This document shows, in pieces, positions 17,489 to 26,010 of a stretch of 64,000 nucleotides of DNA. A program made the translations under genes and the position numbers. Where the stretch lies: NCBI GenBank assembly GCA_002504405.1, contig DARO01000014.1:72367-136366 (forward strand), read 5' to 3'. The first letter of the stretch is position 1. Each line of letters opens with the position of its first letter. This stretch comes from Methanomassiliicoccaceae archaeon UBA71. GTDB lineage: Archaea; Thermoplasmatota; Thermoplasmata; Methanomassiliicoccales; Methanomethylophilaceae. The notes below the pieces were generated by a model. That model was not told the origin of the DNA, did not search any database, and worked only from the letters and a program-made list of their open reading frames with translations.

Positions 17489-18302
17489 AACATTGAGGAT
17501 AGGTAGCGTATGCTGGAATGAATCCATGGGGCATCCTATGTTTTGTGGACAATGCATATTGTCTAAAACTAAAACGTATTAGTTTCAGATTCCATTTTTT
17601 ACAAACTTCCATTTTATTATCTCGAGTTGGACAGTTGAGTTTTCAGTGCGAGCCGATTTTTTGACTCTGTCACCTCTTGAATCAAATTGTCGAATCGGAA
17701 CTTCACATCTAAGTATCTGAGGGAAATTTTTCTGAAGGAAATCTCCTGTCCAATGGACATAGCCAGATATCCGTAAAAATTTGGGAACCAAGGTTCATTG
17801 GACAGTTGGTGTTTTATACGGCTTCCCAGGGGTCTACGACCTCGGGAAGCACCATAGAACACCCTCGATAACGGTCCAAAACCGCTGAAATCCGGCGTGT
17901 GAGATCGTTTTCGTCGGTGTGTATGCGGTCGACCTTGAACCCGTCCCTCGGAATCAGCACAACTGTCCAGCTCGAGGTCAAAGAGCCTTCCGAATCATCG
18001 TTGAAATAATACATGGTTAAAGAATCAAATTCCCGGATAATCGTGAACACATACCAGTGCAACAGATGCTTCAGGAACAGAAACACCACTTATGACAGGA
18101 GATTCGGGGACAGATCACATGGTATAGGGAAGGAAATATCACCTGTATGCGCATCGGAAAAGCAGATTACCTAGGTTAACACATTCTCTAAATCCGATAG
18201 ACCACCGAATCCGATCTAGCCTTTAGAACGATTTCCCGTCAGAGCTTCCGACATCTCCGAAAGCTCGTTCAGGATGCGCCCCGTGACTGACCGGATGGAC
18301 TT
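17489..18302. other. AT-rich intergenic stretch without an intact recognisable gene
   Basis: Base composition falls well below the flanking genes. The stretch holds a repeated TTGGACAGTTG segment (about 17627 and 17799) and one doubtful 91-codon frame on the minus strand. I see no RNA gene and no recognisable transposase. It may be a decayed insertion between the two acyl-CoA synthetase loci. Confidence 0.5.
17814..18089 (-). CDS. doubtful small hypothetical protein
   Basis: A 91-codon frame ending PEVVDPWEAV, with a plausible amino-acid mix (SWTVVLIPRDGFKVDRI) but no recognised domain and no clear ribosome site. It may be the remnant of a longer gene, because the N-terminal part MVFLFLKHLLHWYVF does not look like a normal start. 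Coding status is uncertain. Confidence 0.25.
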   Translation of the reverse strand: MVFLFLKHLLHWYVFTIIREFDSLTMYYFNDDSEGSLTSSWTVVLIPRDGFKVDRIHTDENDLTRRISAVLDRYRGCSMVLPEVVDPWEAV

Positions 18303-19979
18303 TCAATCCTCGTCCTCGTGCACGATGAGGTCCTTGATGTCCTGGTTGCGGATGACCGCCCTGCGGACCTTCCCGCTTATGGACTTGGGGATGGCGTCCA
18401 CGAACTCGATGATGCGGGGGTACTTGTACGGCGCCGTCTTCATCTTGGTGAACTCCTGGATCTCCTTCTTGAGCTCCTCCGTGGGCTGGTACGTCTCCCT
18501 GAGGATGAGCGTCGCCTTGACAACCTGGCCCCTGATCGGGTCCGGGACCCCGGTGACCGCCACCTCCAACACCGCGGGATGCTCCACCAGGACGCTCTCG
18601 ATCTCGAACGGGCTGATCCTGTACCCGGAGGACTTGATGATGTCGTCGTTCCTGCCCATGTACCAGAAGTACCCGTCCTCGTCCCTCCAGGCGACGTCGC
18701 CGGTGTGGTGCCATCCGTCCCTGAGGGTCTCGTTGGTCTTCTCCTCGTCCCTGTAGTACTCCACGAAGATCCCGGGAACCCTGGGCGATATGGAGACCAC
18801 GATCTCCCCCTCCTCACCGGGCGGGACGGGCTTGCCATCCTTGTCCACCAGCTCGACGTGGAACTGAGGGGACGGCTTCCCCATGGAGCCGGGCTTGGAC
18901 TCCATGCCCCTCAGAGTCCCCACGATGACGGAGGACTCCGTCTGCCCGAACGCCTCCATGAGCCTGAGCCCCGTGGCGTTGTACCATGTGTTGTAGGTGT
19001 CGGGGCTGAGAGCCTCACCGGCTATGCAGCAGTTCTTCAATGATGAGAGGTCGTGGCCCTCGATCCCCGCGTTGAGGTACAGCCTGAACATGGTCGGGGG
19101 ACAGCAGAAGGTCGTGATCCTGTGCTTCTCGATCATGTTCATTATATGATGGGGCTCGAACCTGTCGAACTCGTACACGAACACCGCAGCCTCCATGATC
19201 CACTGCCCGTAGATCTTCCCCCAGGCGTTCTTCGCCCATCCCGTATCGGCCACGGACCAGTGGAGCCCCTCGGGGTCGACCTGCTGCCAGTGCTTGGCGA
19301 GCAGTATGTGCCCCAGTGGGTAGCTGTAGTCGTGCACGGCCATCTTCGGGTTCCCCGAGGTCCCCGACGTGAAGTACATGAGGAACCTGTCGGTGCTCTT
19401 GGTCGGCACCCTCTCCCAGACATCGGAGCACTCCTCCATCTCCCTGTCGAAGTCGGTCCAACCCTCCCTGCTGCCGTTGACTGTGAACCTGCAGGCGAGC
19501 TTGCCGATGTTGCTTGCCCCCTCGAAGGACTCGATTATGTCGTCATCGTCCGTGACTATGGCGGCCTTGATCCCGGCGGCGTCGATCCTGTACTCTATGT
19601 CGTGTGATTTCAGCATGAACGTGGCCGGGACGGGGACGGCGCCCATCTTGTGCAGCGCCACGGCGATGTACCAGAACTGGTAGCTGTGCTTGAGGACGAG
19701 CATGACGAAGTCGCCCTTGCCGATCCCCTTCGATGTTAGGTAGTTGCAGGTCTTGTCGCTCAGCCTCTTTATGTCGGCGAAGGTGAACTTCCTGCACTCC
19801 CCGTTCTCATGCTCCCATACGAGCGCGATCCTCTGAGGGTCGTTCACGGCGATGTCATCCACGATGTCGTAGCCGAAGTTGAAATCGTCCGGACAGTCGA
19901 TGTCAAGATGCTTGAGGAGACCGGCCTCGTCGTAGGTCTCCTTCACGTACCTCAGATTGATGTTCCTCATGGCATTCAC
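18303..19979 (-). CDS. acyl-CoA synthetase, acetyl/medium-chain type (paralogue 1)
   Basis: A 558-residue ANL-family ligase with MYFTSGTSGNPKM, GQTESSVIVG, the hinge YFWYMGRNDDIIKSSGYRIS and the late Lys of KSISGKVRR. The pattern is that of acetyl-CoA-synthetase-like medium-chain ligases, a different branch from the ligase at 15782. It is a close tandem paralogue of the gene at 20114, with a shared 77-base identical tract. It has its own promoter, which carries the ATTACGG palindrome, so it is probably regulated apart from the upstream XRE-cupin/ligase pair. Confidence 0.92.
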   Translation of the reverse strand: MNAMRNINLRYVKETYDEAGLLKHLDIDCPDDFNFGYDIVDDIAVNDPQRIALVWEHENGECRKFTFADIKRLSDKTCNYLTSKGIGKGDFVMLVLKHSYQFWYIAVALHKMGAVPVPATFMLKSHDIEYRIDAAGIKAAIVTDDDDIIESFEGASNIGKLACRFTVNGSREGWTDFDREMEECSDVWERVPTKSTDRFLMYFTSGTSGNPKMAVHDYSYPLGHILLAKHWQQVDPEGLHWSVADTGWAKNAWGKIYGQWIMEAAVFVYEFDRFEPHHIMNMIEKHRITTFCCPPTMFRLYLNAGIEGHDLSSLKNCCIAGEALSPDTYNTWYNATGLRLMEAFGQTESSVIVGTLRGMESKPGSMGKPSPQFHVELVDKDGKPVPPGEEGEIVVSISPRVPGIFVEYYRDEEKTNETLRDGWHHTGDVAWRDEDGYFWYMGRNDDIIKSSGYRISPFEIESVLVEHPAVLEVAVTGVPDPIRGQVVKATLILRETYQPTEELKKEIQEFTKMKTAPYKYPRIIEFVDAIPKSISGKVRRAVIRNQDIKDLIVHEDED

Positions 19980-20027
19980 GCGTATACTCAGGAACAGAAA
20001 GACCGATTATTTAATGGAATCGTAAAA

Positions 20028-20073
20028 GATTACGGATTCCGTAATTTTGTATAAATACCTATTACGGAATCCG
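20028..20073 (-). promoter_or_regulatory. promoter and palindromic operator of acyl-CoA synthetase paralogue 1
   Basis: Three ATTACGG half-sites: ATTACGG ATT CCGTAAT at 20029-20045, then ATTACGGAATCCG at 20061-20073. The outer arms CGGATTCCGTAAT / ATTACGGAATCCG (13 bases) are perfect inverted repeats around the TATA-like TATTTATA at 20050-20057. On the minus strand the inner palindrome lies where transcription should begin for the gene starting at 19979. A dimeric repressor, perhaps an XRE-cupin protein, is the natural candidate. Confidence 0.7.
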
Positions 20074-20113
20074 AATTGAAGTTTAAATACCTGGTATCGG
20101 AAAGCGATGCCGC

Positions 20114-21763
20114 TCATTCGGTTCTGGACCTCTCGAGGTCCCTGTTGCGGATCTCGACCCTGCGGACCTTCCCGCTGATCGTCTTCGGCATCACATCTAC
20201 GAAATCGATGACGCGCGGATACTTGTACGGGGCCGTCTCCTTCTTGGTGAAGTTCTGGATCTCCTTCTTGAGGGCGTCGGTGGGCTCGTATCCGGCCCTC
20301 AGGATTATGGTGGCCTTCACGAGCTGGCCCCTCACGGGGTCCGGGACCCCGGTGACCGCGCATTCGAGGACGGCGGGGTGCAGCATGAGCGCGCTCTCGA
20401 TCTCGAACGGGCTGATCCTGTACCCGGAGGACTTGATGATGTCGTCGTTCCTCCCGACGAACCAGTAGTAGCCGTCCTCGTCCTTCCAGGCGACGTCTCC
20501 GGTGTGGTGCCACCCTCCCCTGAGGGTCTCCGCGGTCTTCACCTCGTCCCTGTAGTACCCGATCATGATGCCGTACGTCCCTGCCTTGACGACTATCTCC
20601 CCGTTGACACCGGGTGGGCAGGAGCTGCCGTTCTCGTCGACGATGTCGACCTCGAACTGCGGGGACGGCTTCCCCATGGAGCCGGGCTTCGGGACCATCC
20701 CCCTGAGGGTCCCGACGACCATGGTGGTCTCGGTCTGCCCGTACCCCTCCATGAGCTTGAGCCCCGTGGCCTCGTACCATGTCTGGTACGTGTCCGGGTT
20801 GAGCGCCTCCCCTGCGATGCAGCAGTTCTTCAGCGTGGACAGGTCGTGGCCCTCCAGGCCCGCGTTGAGGTACAGCCTGAACATGGTCGGGGGACAGCAG
20901 AAGGTCGTGATCCTGTGCTTCTCGATCATGTTCATGATCTCATGGGGCTCGAACTTGTCGTACTCGTACACGAACACCGCGGACTCCATGATCCACTGGC
21001 CGTAGAGAGCGCCCCACACGGATTTGCCCCACCCTGTATCGCTGACGGTGTAGTGCAGGCCGTCCGGGTCCACCTGGTGCCAGTGCTTGGCCGTCATGAG
21101 GTGGCCGAGCGCGTAGAGGTGGTTGTGGAGGACCATCTTAGGGTTGCCCGACGTCCCGGATGTGAAGTACATGAGCATGGGGTCGGAGGCCTTGGTGTCC
21201 CTCCTCTCGAAAACGTCGGAGGCCTTCTCTACCTCCGAGTCGAAGTCCACCCACCCGTCCCTGGCCTCGCCGACGAGCGCCCTGAGCTTCAGGGAGGGTA
21301 TGTTCTCGGCCATCTCGACGGAACCGCTCACATTGGACTGGTTGGTGCATATGACCGCCTTGACGCTGGCGGCGTTGATCCTGTACTCTATGTCGTGCTT
21401 CGTGAGCATGTGGGTGGCGGGGGCCACTATGGCGCCGATCTTGTGGAGGGCCACCATGCAGTACCAGAACTGGTACCTCTGCTTCAGTATGAGCATCACG
21501 ACGTCGCCCTTGCCGATGCCCTGGGATGTGAGGTAGTTGGCGACCTTGTCGCTCATCCTCTTGATGTCGGCGAAGGTGAACTTGTGCTCCTCCCCGGACT
21601 GGCTGTCCCATACGAGCGCGACCCTGTCGGGTTCGTTGACGGCTATGTCATCCACTATGTCGTAGCCGAAGTTGAAGTTCTCCGGATGCTTGAGCCTGTA
21701 CGTCTTCAGGAGGCCGTTCTCGTCGTAGGTCTCGTCGACGTACCTCAGGTTGATGTTCCTCAT
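20114..21763 (-). CDS. acyl-CoA synthetase, acetyl/medium-chain type (paralogue 2)
   Basis: A 549-residue ANL ligase with MYFTSGTSGNPKM, GQTETTMVVG, the hinge YYWFVGRNDDIIKSSGYRIS and KTISGKVRR. The true start is the ATG giving MRNINLRYVDETYDENG, identical in style to the start of paralogue 1; the longer open frame upstream lies inside the regulator gene. It starts 2 bases after the stop of the XRE-cupin regulator and so is its operon partner. Substrate is probably a short or medium carboxylic acid, by family only. Confidence 0.92.
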   Translation of the reverse strand: MRNINLRYVDETYDENGLLKTYRLKHPENFNFGYDIVDDIAVNEPDRVALVWDSQSGEEHKFTFADIKRMSDKVANYLTSQGIGKGDVVMLILKQRYQFWYCMVALHKIGAIVAPATHMLTKHDIEYRINAASVKAVICTNQSNVSGSVEMAENIPSLKLRALVGEARDGWVDFDSEVEKASDVFERRDTKASDPMLMYFTSGTSGNPKMVLHNHLYALGHLMTAKHWHQVDPDGLHYTVSDTGWGKSVWGALYGQWIMESAVFVYEYDKFEPHEIMNMIEKHRITTFCCPPTMFRLYLNAGLEGHDLSTLKNCCIAGEALNPDTYQTWYEATGLKLMEGYGQTETTMVVGTLRGMVPKPGSMGKPSPQFEVDIVDENGSSCPPGVNGEIVVKAGTYGIMIGYYRDEVKTAETLRGGWHHTGDVAWKDEDGYYWFVGRNDDIIKSSGYRISPFEIESALMLHPAVLECAVTGVPDPVRGQLVKATIILRAGYEPTDALKKEIQNFTKKETAPYKYPRVIDFVDVMPKTISGKVRRVEIRNRDLERSRTE

Positions 21764-21765
21764 CT

Positions 21766-22332
21766 TCAGACCTTCACTACTACGGCGATGAACTTGCATC
21801 CTTCCTTCGATGTGGCGTACATCCCATGGGGCTTGCCGGAGTCGTAGTAGACCGAGTCTCCCGGTCCGAGATCCATGACGTGGCCGTTGTGGGTGAACCT
21901 GAGCGTGCCCTCGAGGATGTAGTCGAACTCCTGGCCCTCGTGCGTGGATATGCGGATGGGGGCGTTCTGGTCCTCCTCGATGTACGGGGCGATGACGATG
22001 AACGGCTCGGAGATCTTGTCCTTGAAGTTGAAGGCGAGATGCTGATACTCGAATCCGACGCGCCTCTTGATGGGGAGTCCCTTCCCATTCCTGACGAGGG
22101 CGCACTCCTGCAGATGGGGGTTCTCCCCTGTCAGCAGCTCGACGATGTCTATCCCGAACCTCTCGGCGCACTTGTGCAGGAACGTGAATGAGAAATCAAG
22201 ATTCCCGCTCTCATACTCGATGTATTCATCAACGGTCTTTCCTACCAGCTCTGCCATTTCCTCGACCGGTATTTCGCATAGCTCACGCATTGCGGCTATA
22301 CGCTGTGCTATCTCTGCGATGTTGGGTTCCAT
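21766..22332 (-). CDS. XRE-family regulator with C-terminal cupin (second copy)
   Basis: A 188-residue protein starting MEPNIAEIAQRIAAMREL. An XRE-type helix-turn-helix (VEEMAELVGKTVDEYIEYES) is followed by a cupin barrel (HEGQEFDYILEGTLRFTHNG, GDSVYYDSGKPHGMYA). The start is set by GGAGGAATCAATG. It is the same design as the regulator at 15218 and again precedes an acyl-CoA synthetase. Its likely role is repression of the adjacent ligase gene in response to an acyl metabolite; that is inference. Confidence 0.9.
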   Translation of the reverse strand: MEPNIAEIAQRIAAMRELCEIPVEEMAELVGKTVDEYIEYESGNLDFSFTFLHKCAERFGIDIVELLTGENPHLQECALVRNGKGLPIKRRVGFEYQHLAFNFKDKISEPFIVIAPYIEEDQNAPIRISTHEGQEFDYILEGTLRFTHNGHVMDLGPGDSVYYDSGKPHGMYATSKEGCKFIAVVVKV

Positions 22333-22399
22333 TGATTCCTCCGTTCTCCATAAAATTCCATTGGTTATAAACAAATCTATCCGCGCGTCATGGAGAACC

Positions 22400-22413
22400 C
22401 GGAGGCGCCTCCG
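22400..22413. promoter_or_regulatory. palindrome between divergent promoters
   Basis: CGGAGGCGCCTCCG is a perfect 14-base palindrome between the XRE-cupin gene (start 22332, TATA-like GTTTATAA about 22366-22373) and the ParA-like gene (start 22455, TATA-like GTTATAC near 22428). It could be an operator shared by both directions. Confidence 0.4.
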
Positions 22414-22454
22414 CACATGAAAGCTAGTTATACACTGGATACGATGAGGTTGGG

Positions 22455-23123
22455 ATGTTCCCGCTGGAAAAGAGGGTGACCGTCGTCTGCGGACACTATG
22501 GGACAGGGAAGACGAACCTGTCGATCAACCTCGCTTTGGACTGCGCCAGGATGGGCGAGGACACTGTCCTCATCGACCTGGACGTGGTCAACCCGTACTT
22601 CAGGTCCGCCGACTACGCCGACGTCCTTACACGGAACGGCGTGAGGGTCGTCGGGCCGAACTTCGCCAACACAAACCTCGACACCCCGTCCCTGCCCGGC
22701 GCGGTGAGGGACGCGATATCCGAGGGGGAGAGGGTCATCGTGGACGTTGGGGGCGACGACGCGGGAGCGACCGCCCTGGGGGTGTACTCGAGGACGCTCA
22801 TGGAGGCGGGCCCGGACATGATCTACGTGGTTAACAGGTACAGGTCCCTGACGACCCGTGCGGAGGAGGCCGTCGGCATCCTCGGCGAGATCGAGAGGAC
22901 ATCGCGCCTCAGGGCCACGTGCATAGCGAACAACTCCCATCTGAAGAGGGACACCACCGAACAGACCGTTCTGGACTCGATGGGGTTCGCGGAGGAGATC
23001 TCCGCCTTGACCGGCCTCCCCCTGAGATTCACGACGGCCCCCCGCCGTCTGGATTTCACTCGTTTAAATAAAATCTCTAACATATACCCTGTAGACGTCC
23101 ATGTCAGGGCGCCGTGGGAGTGA
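22455..23123 (+). CDS. MinD/ParA-like P-loop NTPase
   Basis: A 222-residue P-loop protein: deviant Walker A GHYGTGKTN, switch segment DLDVVNPYFRS, and Walker-B-like VIVDVGGDD. It belongs to the SIMIBI (CobQ/MinD/ParA) class. It starts the 2-oxoacid:ferredoxin oxidoreductase operon, 12 bases before the ferredoxin subunit gene, so a part in cofactor or Fe-S assembly for that enzyme is plausible but not shown. ATG lies about 25 bases after a TATA-like GTTATAC, hence leaderless. Confidence 0.75.
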   Translation: MFPLEKRVTVVCGHYGTGKTNLSINLALDCARMGEDTVLIDLDVVNPYFRSADYADVLTRNGVRVVGPNFANTNLDTPSLPGAVRDAISEGERVIVDVGGDDAGATALGVYSRTLMEAGPDMIYVVNRYRSLTTRAEEAVGILGEIERTSRLRATCIANNSHLKRDTTEQTVLDSMGFAEEISALTGLPLRFTTAPRRLDFTRLNKISNIYPVDVHVRAPWE

Positions 23124-23135
23124 AAGGTAGTTCAA

Positions 23136-23342
23136 ATGCCAAAAGTAACCGTTGACAACAACATCTGCAAGGGCTGCGAGATGTGCGTGGTGGCATGCCC
23201 CAAGCACATAATATCGCTCGACAAGACAATTACGAACAACAAGGGGTACCACCCCGCCCATGTCACCGACCAGGACGCCTGCACAGGCTGCGGCTCCTGT
23301 GCGACCATGTGCCCAGATGTGGCGATCAGAATCGAGGTGTGA
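23136..23342 (+). CDS. 2-oxoacid:ferredoxin oxidoreductase, ferredoxin (delta) subunit
   Basis: A 68-residue protein with two [4Fe-4S] motifs, CKGCEMCVVACP and CTGCGSCATMCP. It carries electrons from the thiamine-diphosphate subunit to free ferredoxin. The next three genes code for the other subunits with spacings of 2 bases or overlaps. Confidence 0.93.
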   Translation: MPKVTVDNNICKGCEMCVVACPKHIISLDKTITNNKGYHPAHVTDQDACTGCGSCATMCPDVAIRIEV

Positions 23343-23344
23343 AC

Positions 23345-24409
23345 ATGAACGAAAAGGTACTCATGAAAGGCAACGAGGCCATCGCCGAGGCCGCCATCGC
23401 GGCCGGTTGCAGGCACTTCTTCGGATATCCAATCACGCCACAGACCGAGGTCGCCGCGTACATGTCCAAGAGGATGCCAAAGATCGACGGGGTCTACCTT
23501 CAGGCCGAGTCCGAGGTCGCATCCATCAACATGGTTCTCGGTGCAGGGGCGGCCGGGGTCAGGGTCATGACATCCACATCATCCCCCGGGGTCAGCCTGA
23601 TGGCCGAGGGAATCTCGTATCTTGCCGGGTCCGACGTGCCCTGCCTCATCGTCAACGTACAGCGCGGGGGTCCAGGCCTCGGGGGCATCCAGCCCTCCCA
23701 GGCGGACTACCACCAGGCGACGAAGTCCACCGCTCACGGGGACTTCCACATCCTCGTGTTCGCTCCGTCCACAGTCCAGGAGACCGTGGACCTCATATCC
23801 ACCGCCTTCGACCTCGGGGACAAGTACAGGATGCCCGCCATGGTCCTCTCCGACGGTATGCTCGGGCAGATGATGGAGCCCGTGGTCCTCCCGGAGCCCA
23901 AGGAGCCCGACAACGACTCGAAGGAGTGGGCGGCGAGCGGCCACCAGAACAAGAGGGCGCACAACGTGGTCAACTCCCTGTACATCAACCCCCAGGAGCT
24001 GGAGTCCCTCGTCATAGCCAGGTACGAGAGGTACGCCGAGATCGAGGAGAACCACCAGATGGCCGAGGAGTACCTCGCAGACGACGCCGACATCATCATA
24101 GTGGCGTATGGTTCCTCCTCCAGGGTATCCAGGTCCGCGATAGACGCGGCTAGGAAGCAGGGGATCAAGGTCGGCATGATCAGGCCCATCACGCTCTGGC
24201 CGTTCCCCAAGAAGGTCATCAGCAAGCATGCGGAGCATGCCAAGGCGTTCCTGTCCGTCGAGATGTCCATGGGCCAGATGGTCGATGACGTCAGGCTCGT
24301 CGTCAACGGCAGGGTCCCGGTCGAGTTCTACGGGCGCACCGGAGGAGTGATCCCCACGCCCAAGGAGATCCTCGGGGAGATCGTAAGAATCAATGGAGGT
24401 GTTCAGTGA
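23345..24409 (+). CDS. vorB: 2-oxoacid:ferredoxin oxidoreductase, alpha (VorB-type) subunit
   Basis: A 354-residue pyrimidine-binding/transketolase-fold subunit. LMKGNEAIAEAAIAAG, FGYPITPQTEV and RGGPGLGGIQPSQADY are characteristic of the subunit named VorB in 2-oxoisovalerate oxidoreductases and KorA in 2-oxoglutarate enzymes. The reaction makes acyl-CoA, CO2 and reduced ferredoxin from a 2-oxoacid and CoA, or runs in reverse for biosynthesis. The start ATG lies 2 bases after the ferredoxin gene stop. Choice between branched-chain and 2-oxoglutarate substrate is not settled by sequence. Confidence 0.88.
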   Translation: MNEKVLMKGNEAIAEAAIAAGCRHFFGYPITPQTEVAAYMSKRMPKIDGVYLQAESEVASINMVLGAGAAGVRVMTSTSSPGVSLMAEGISYLAGSDVPCLIVNVQRGGPGLGGIQPSQADYHQATKSTAHGDFHILVFAPSTVQETVDLISTAFDLGDKYRMPAMVLSDGMLGQMMEPVVLPEPKEPDNDSKEWAASGHQNKRAHNVVNSLYINPQELESLVIARYERYAEIEENHQMAEEYLADDADIIIVAYGSSSRVSRSAIDAARKQGIKVGMIRPITLWPFPKKVISKHAEHAKAFLSVEMSMGQMVDDVRLVVNGRVPVEFYGRTGGVIPTPKEILGEIVRINGGVQ

Positions 24410-25158
24410 TGACTGTGAAAGGCGAGAGGCCGCATGCGCTGACCGACGCCCCGTTCCACTACTGCCCCGGATGCACGCACGGAATAGTCCACAGGCTCGT
24501 CGCAGAGGTAATCGACGAGCTTGGCGTGGAGGGGAAGACGGTGGGGGTCGCGTCCGTCGGATGCTCGGTCTTCACTTACAACTACTTCAACTGCGACATG
24601 GTCCAGGCCCCCCACGGGCGCGCGCCCGCTGTCGCCACCGGCGTGAAGAGGGCCAGGCCCGACAACGTCGTGTTCACGTACCAGGGTGACGGCGACCTCG
24701 CCGCCATAGGGATGGGCGAGACCGTCCACGCCGCTGCCAGGGGCGAGAACATCGTCGCGATATTCATCAACAACGCGATCTACGGAATGACGGGGGGCCA
24801 GATGGCACCCACGACCCTCCCCGGGCAGGTCACCCAGACCACGCCCTACGGAAGGGACGTGTCGGTCGCGGGCAACCCCATCAGGGTGTGCGAGCTGCTC
24901 TCCTCGCTCGACGGCGTCGCCCTCGCGGAGCGTGTCACCGTCGACTGCGTGAAGAACGTCAGGGCCGCCAAGAAGGCAATCAAGAAGGCGTTCGAGTACC
25001 AGATGGCCGGGAAGGGGTACTGCATCATCGAGGTCGTGTCCACCTGCCCCACCAACTGGGGCATGTCGCCTACCGACGCCGTCCAGTGGCTGAGGGACAA
25101 CATGCTCCCGTACTACCCGCTGGGTGTCTACAAGGACGTAGGGGAGGGAGAGCAGTGA
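24406..25158 (+). CDS. 2-oxoacid:ferredoxin oxidoreductase, beta (thiamine-diphosphate) subunit
   Basis: A 250-residue subunit with the thiamine-diphosphate motif beginning YQGDGDLAAIGMGE and ending in FINNAIYGMTGGQ, plus CPGCTHGIVH near the N-terminus. It binds thiamine diphosphate and decarboxylates the 2-oxoacid. The start overlaps the alpha subunit stop by 4 bases (ATGA). Confidence 0.93.
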   Translation: MMTVKGERPHALTDAPFHYCPGCTHGIVHRLVAEVIDELGVEGKTVGVASVGCSVFTYNYFNCDMVQAPHGRAPAVATGVKRARPDNVVFTYQGDGDLAAIGMGETVHAAARGENIVAIFINNAIYGMTGGQMAPTTLPGQVTQTTPYGRDVSVAGNPIRVCELLSSLDGVALAERVTVDCVKNVRAAKKAIKKAFEYQMAGKGYCIIEVVSTCPTNWGMSPTDAVQWLRDNMLPYYPLGVYKDVGEGEQ

Positions 25159-25688
25159 CCGACCTCAACGTTCTGTTCGCCGGATTCGGGGGACAGGGGA
25201 TCCTGTTCGCAGGGAAGGTCATGGCCTACGCCTCCATGATGGAGGGCAAGGAGCTCTCCTGGCTCCCCTCCTACGGGCCCGAGATGCGCGGGGGCACCGC
25301 CTCGTGCAGCGTCTGCATATCGGACAACACCATCGGATCCCCGCTGGTCGTCAACCCCGATGTGCTCGTTGCGATGAACCTCCCCTCCCTGGAGAGGTTC
25401 GAGAAGGATGTGGTCCCCGGCGGGATGATAATCGTCGACAGCTCCATCGTCAAGAAGGATGTCTCGAGGACGGATGTCAAGGTCATCCGCATCGATGCAT
25501 CAAAGATAGCCGAGGACAACGGACTTAAGGGGGCGGCCAACATGGTCATCCTCGGAAGGCTGTTCAGGGAGACCGGGTTCTGCTCCGCGGAGAACCTCGA
25601 CCTCGGACTCCAGAAGAGCATCCCCGCGAAGAAGATCAACCTGCTGGAGAACAACAGGAAGGCCCTCTCCCTGGGGATCGAGAGCTGA
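25155..25688 (+). CDS. 2-oxoacid:ferredoxin oxidoreductase, gamma subunit
   Basis: A 177-residue subunit beginning with GTG (GTGA overlap with the beta subunit stop, behind GGGAGAGCA). NVLFAGFGGQGILFAGK is the Rossmann-like start of the gamma domain; PSYGPEMRGGTASCSVCIS is its conserved middle segment. It completes the four-subunit enzyme and ends the operon. Confidence 0.92.
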   Translation: MTDLNVLFAGFGGQGILFAGKVMAYASMMEGKELSWLPSYGPEMRGGTASCSVCISDNTIGSPLVVNPDVLVAMNLPSLERFEKDVVPGGMIIVDSSIVKKDVSRTDVKVIRIDASKIAEDNGLKGAANMVILGRLFRETGFCSAENLDLGLQKSIPAKKINLLENNRKALSLGIES

Positions 25689-25706
25689 AAAGGTAAACAA
25701 AAACAG

Positions 25707-25727
25707 GGGGCGGAAGCCCCCTTCTTC
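25707..25727. terminator. hairpin terminator between convergent operons
   Basis: GGGGGC GGAA GCCCCC, a 6-base-pair G+C stem followed by TTCTT on the plus strand. It lies between the oxidoreductase operon (plus) and pcc1 (minus) and may serve both. Confidence 0.6.
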
Positions 25728-25754
25728 AGATGGTTTTCTGGACATGGGACCCAT

Positions 25755-26006
25755 TCAGAGGCCCCGGCCGTGCCCCTCGGACACGGAGGTCAGCTTCACG
25801 GATTCCTCCGCCACCTTGATGCACGCCATCAGGTCGTCGGCTGTGTTGCGCATGGTCCCCGCGGACCCGGCCTCGATCCTGAAGACGATCTGGGACCCCT
25901 GGAGCTCAGACCGAACGTACCCCTGGTTGTCCGGGTCCAGAGCGCGCATCACGGATTCCGCGGTGACGGCATCCTGGTACGATACCCTGAGCTCCAGGGA
26001 TATCAT
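25755..26006 (-). CDS. pcc1: KEOPS complex subunit Pcc1
   Basis: An 83-residue protein. The arrangement ELRVSYQDAVTAESVMRALDPDN, FRIEAGSAGTMRNTADDLMACI matches archaeal Pcc1, the dimerising subunit of the KEOPS complex that makes the t6A37 modification of tRNA. It lies 4 bases after leuB and so may be read from the leucine operon. Another KEOPS subunit, Cgi121, is at 47944. Confidence 0.85.
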   Translation of the reverse strand: MISLELRVSYQDAVTAESVMRALDPDNQGYVRSELQGSQIVFRIEAGSAGTMRNTADDLMACIKVAEESVKLTSVSEGHGRGL

Positions 26007-26010
26007 GGTC

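Noticed and set aside
17585..17862. two small minus-strand frames in the AT-rich gap
   Set aside because: They share a repeated DNA segment and lack protein-like composition and start signals.
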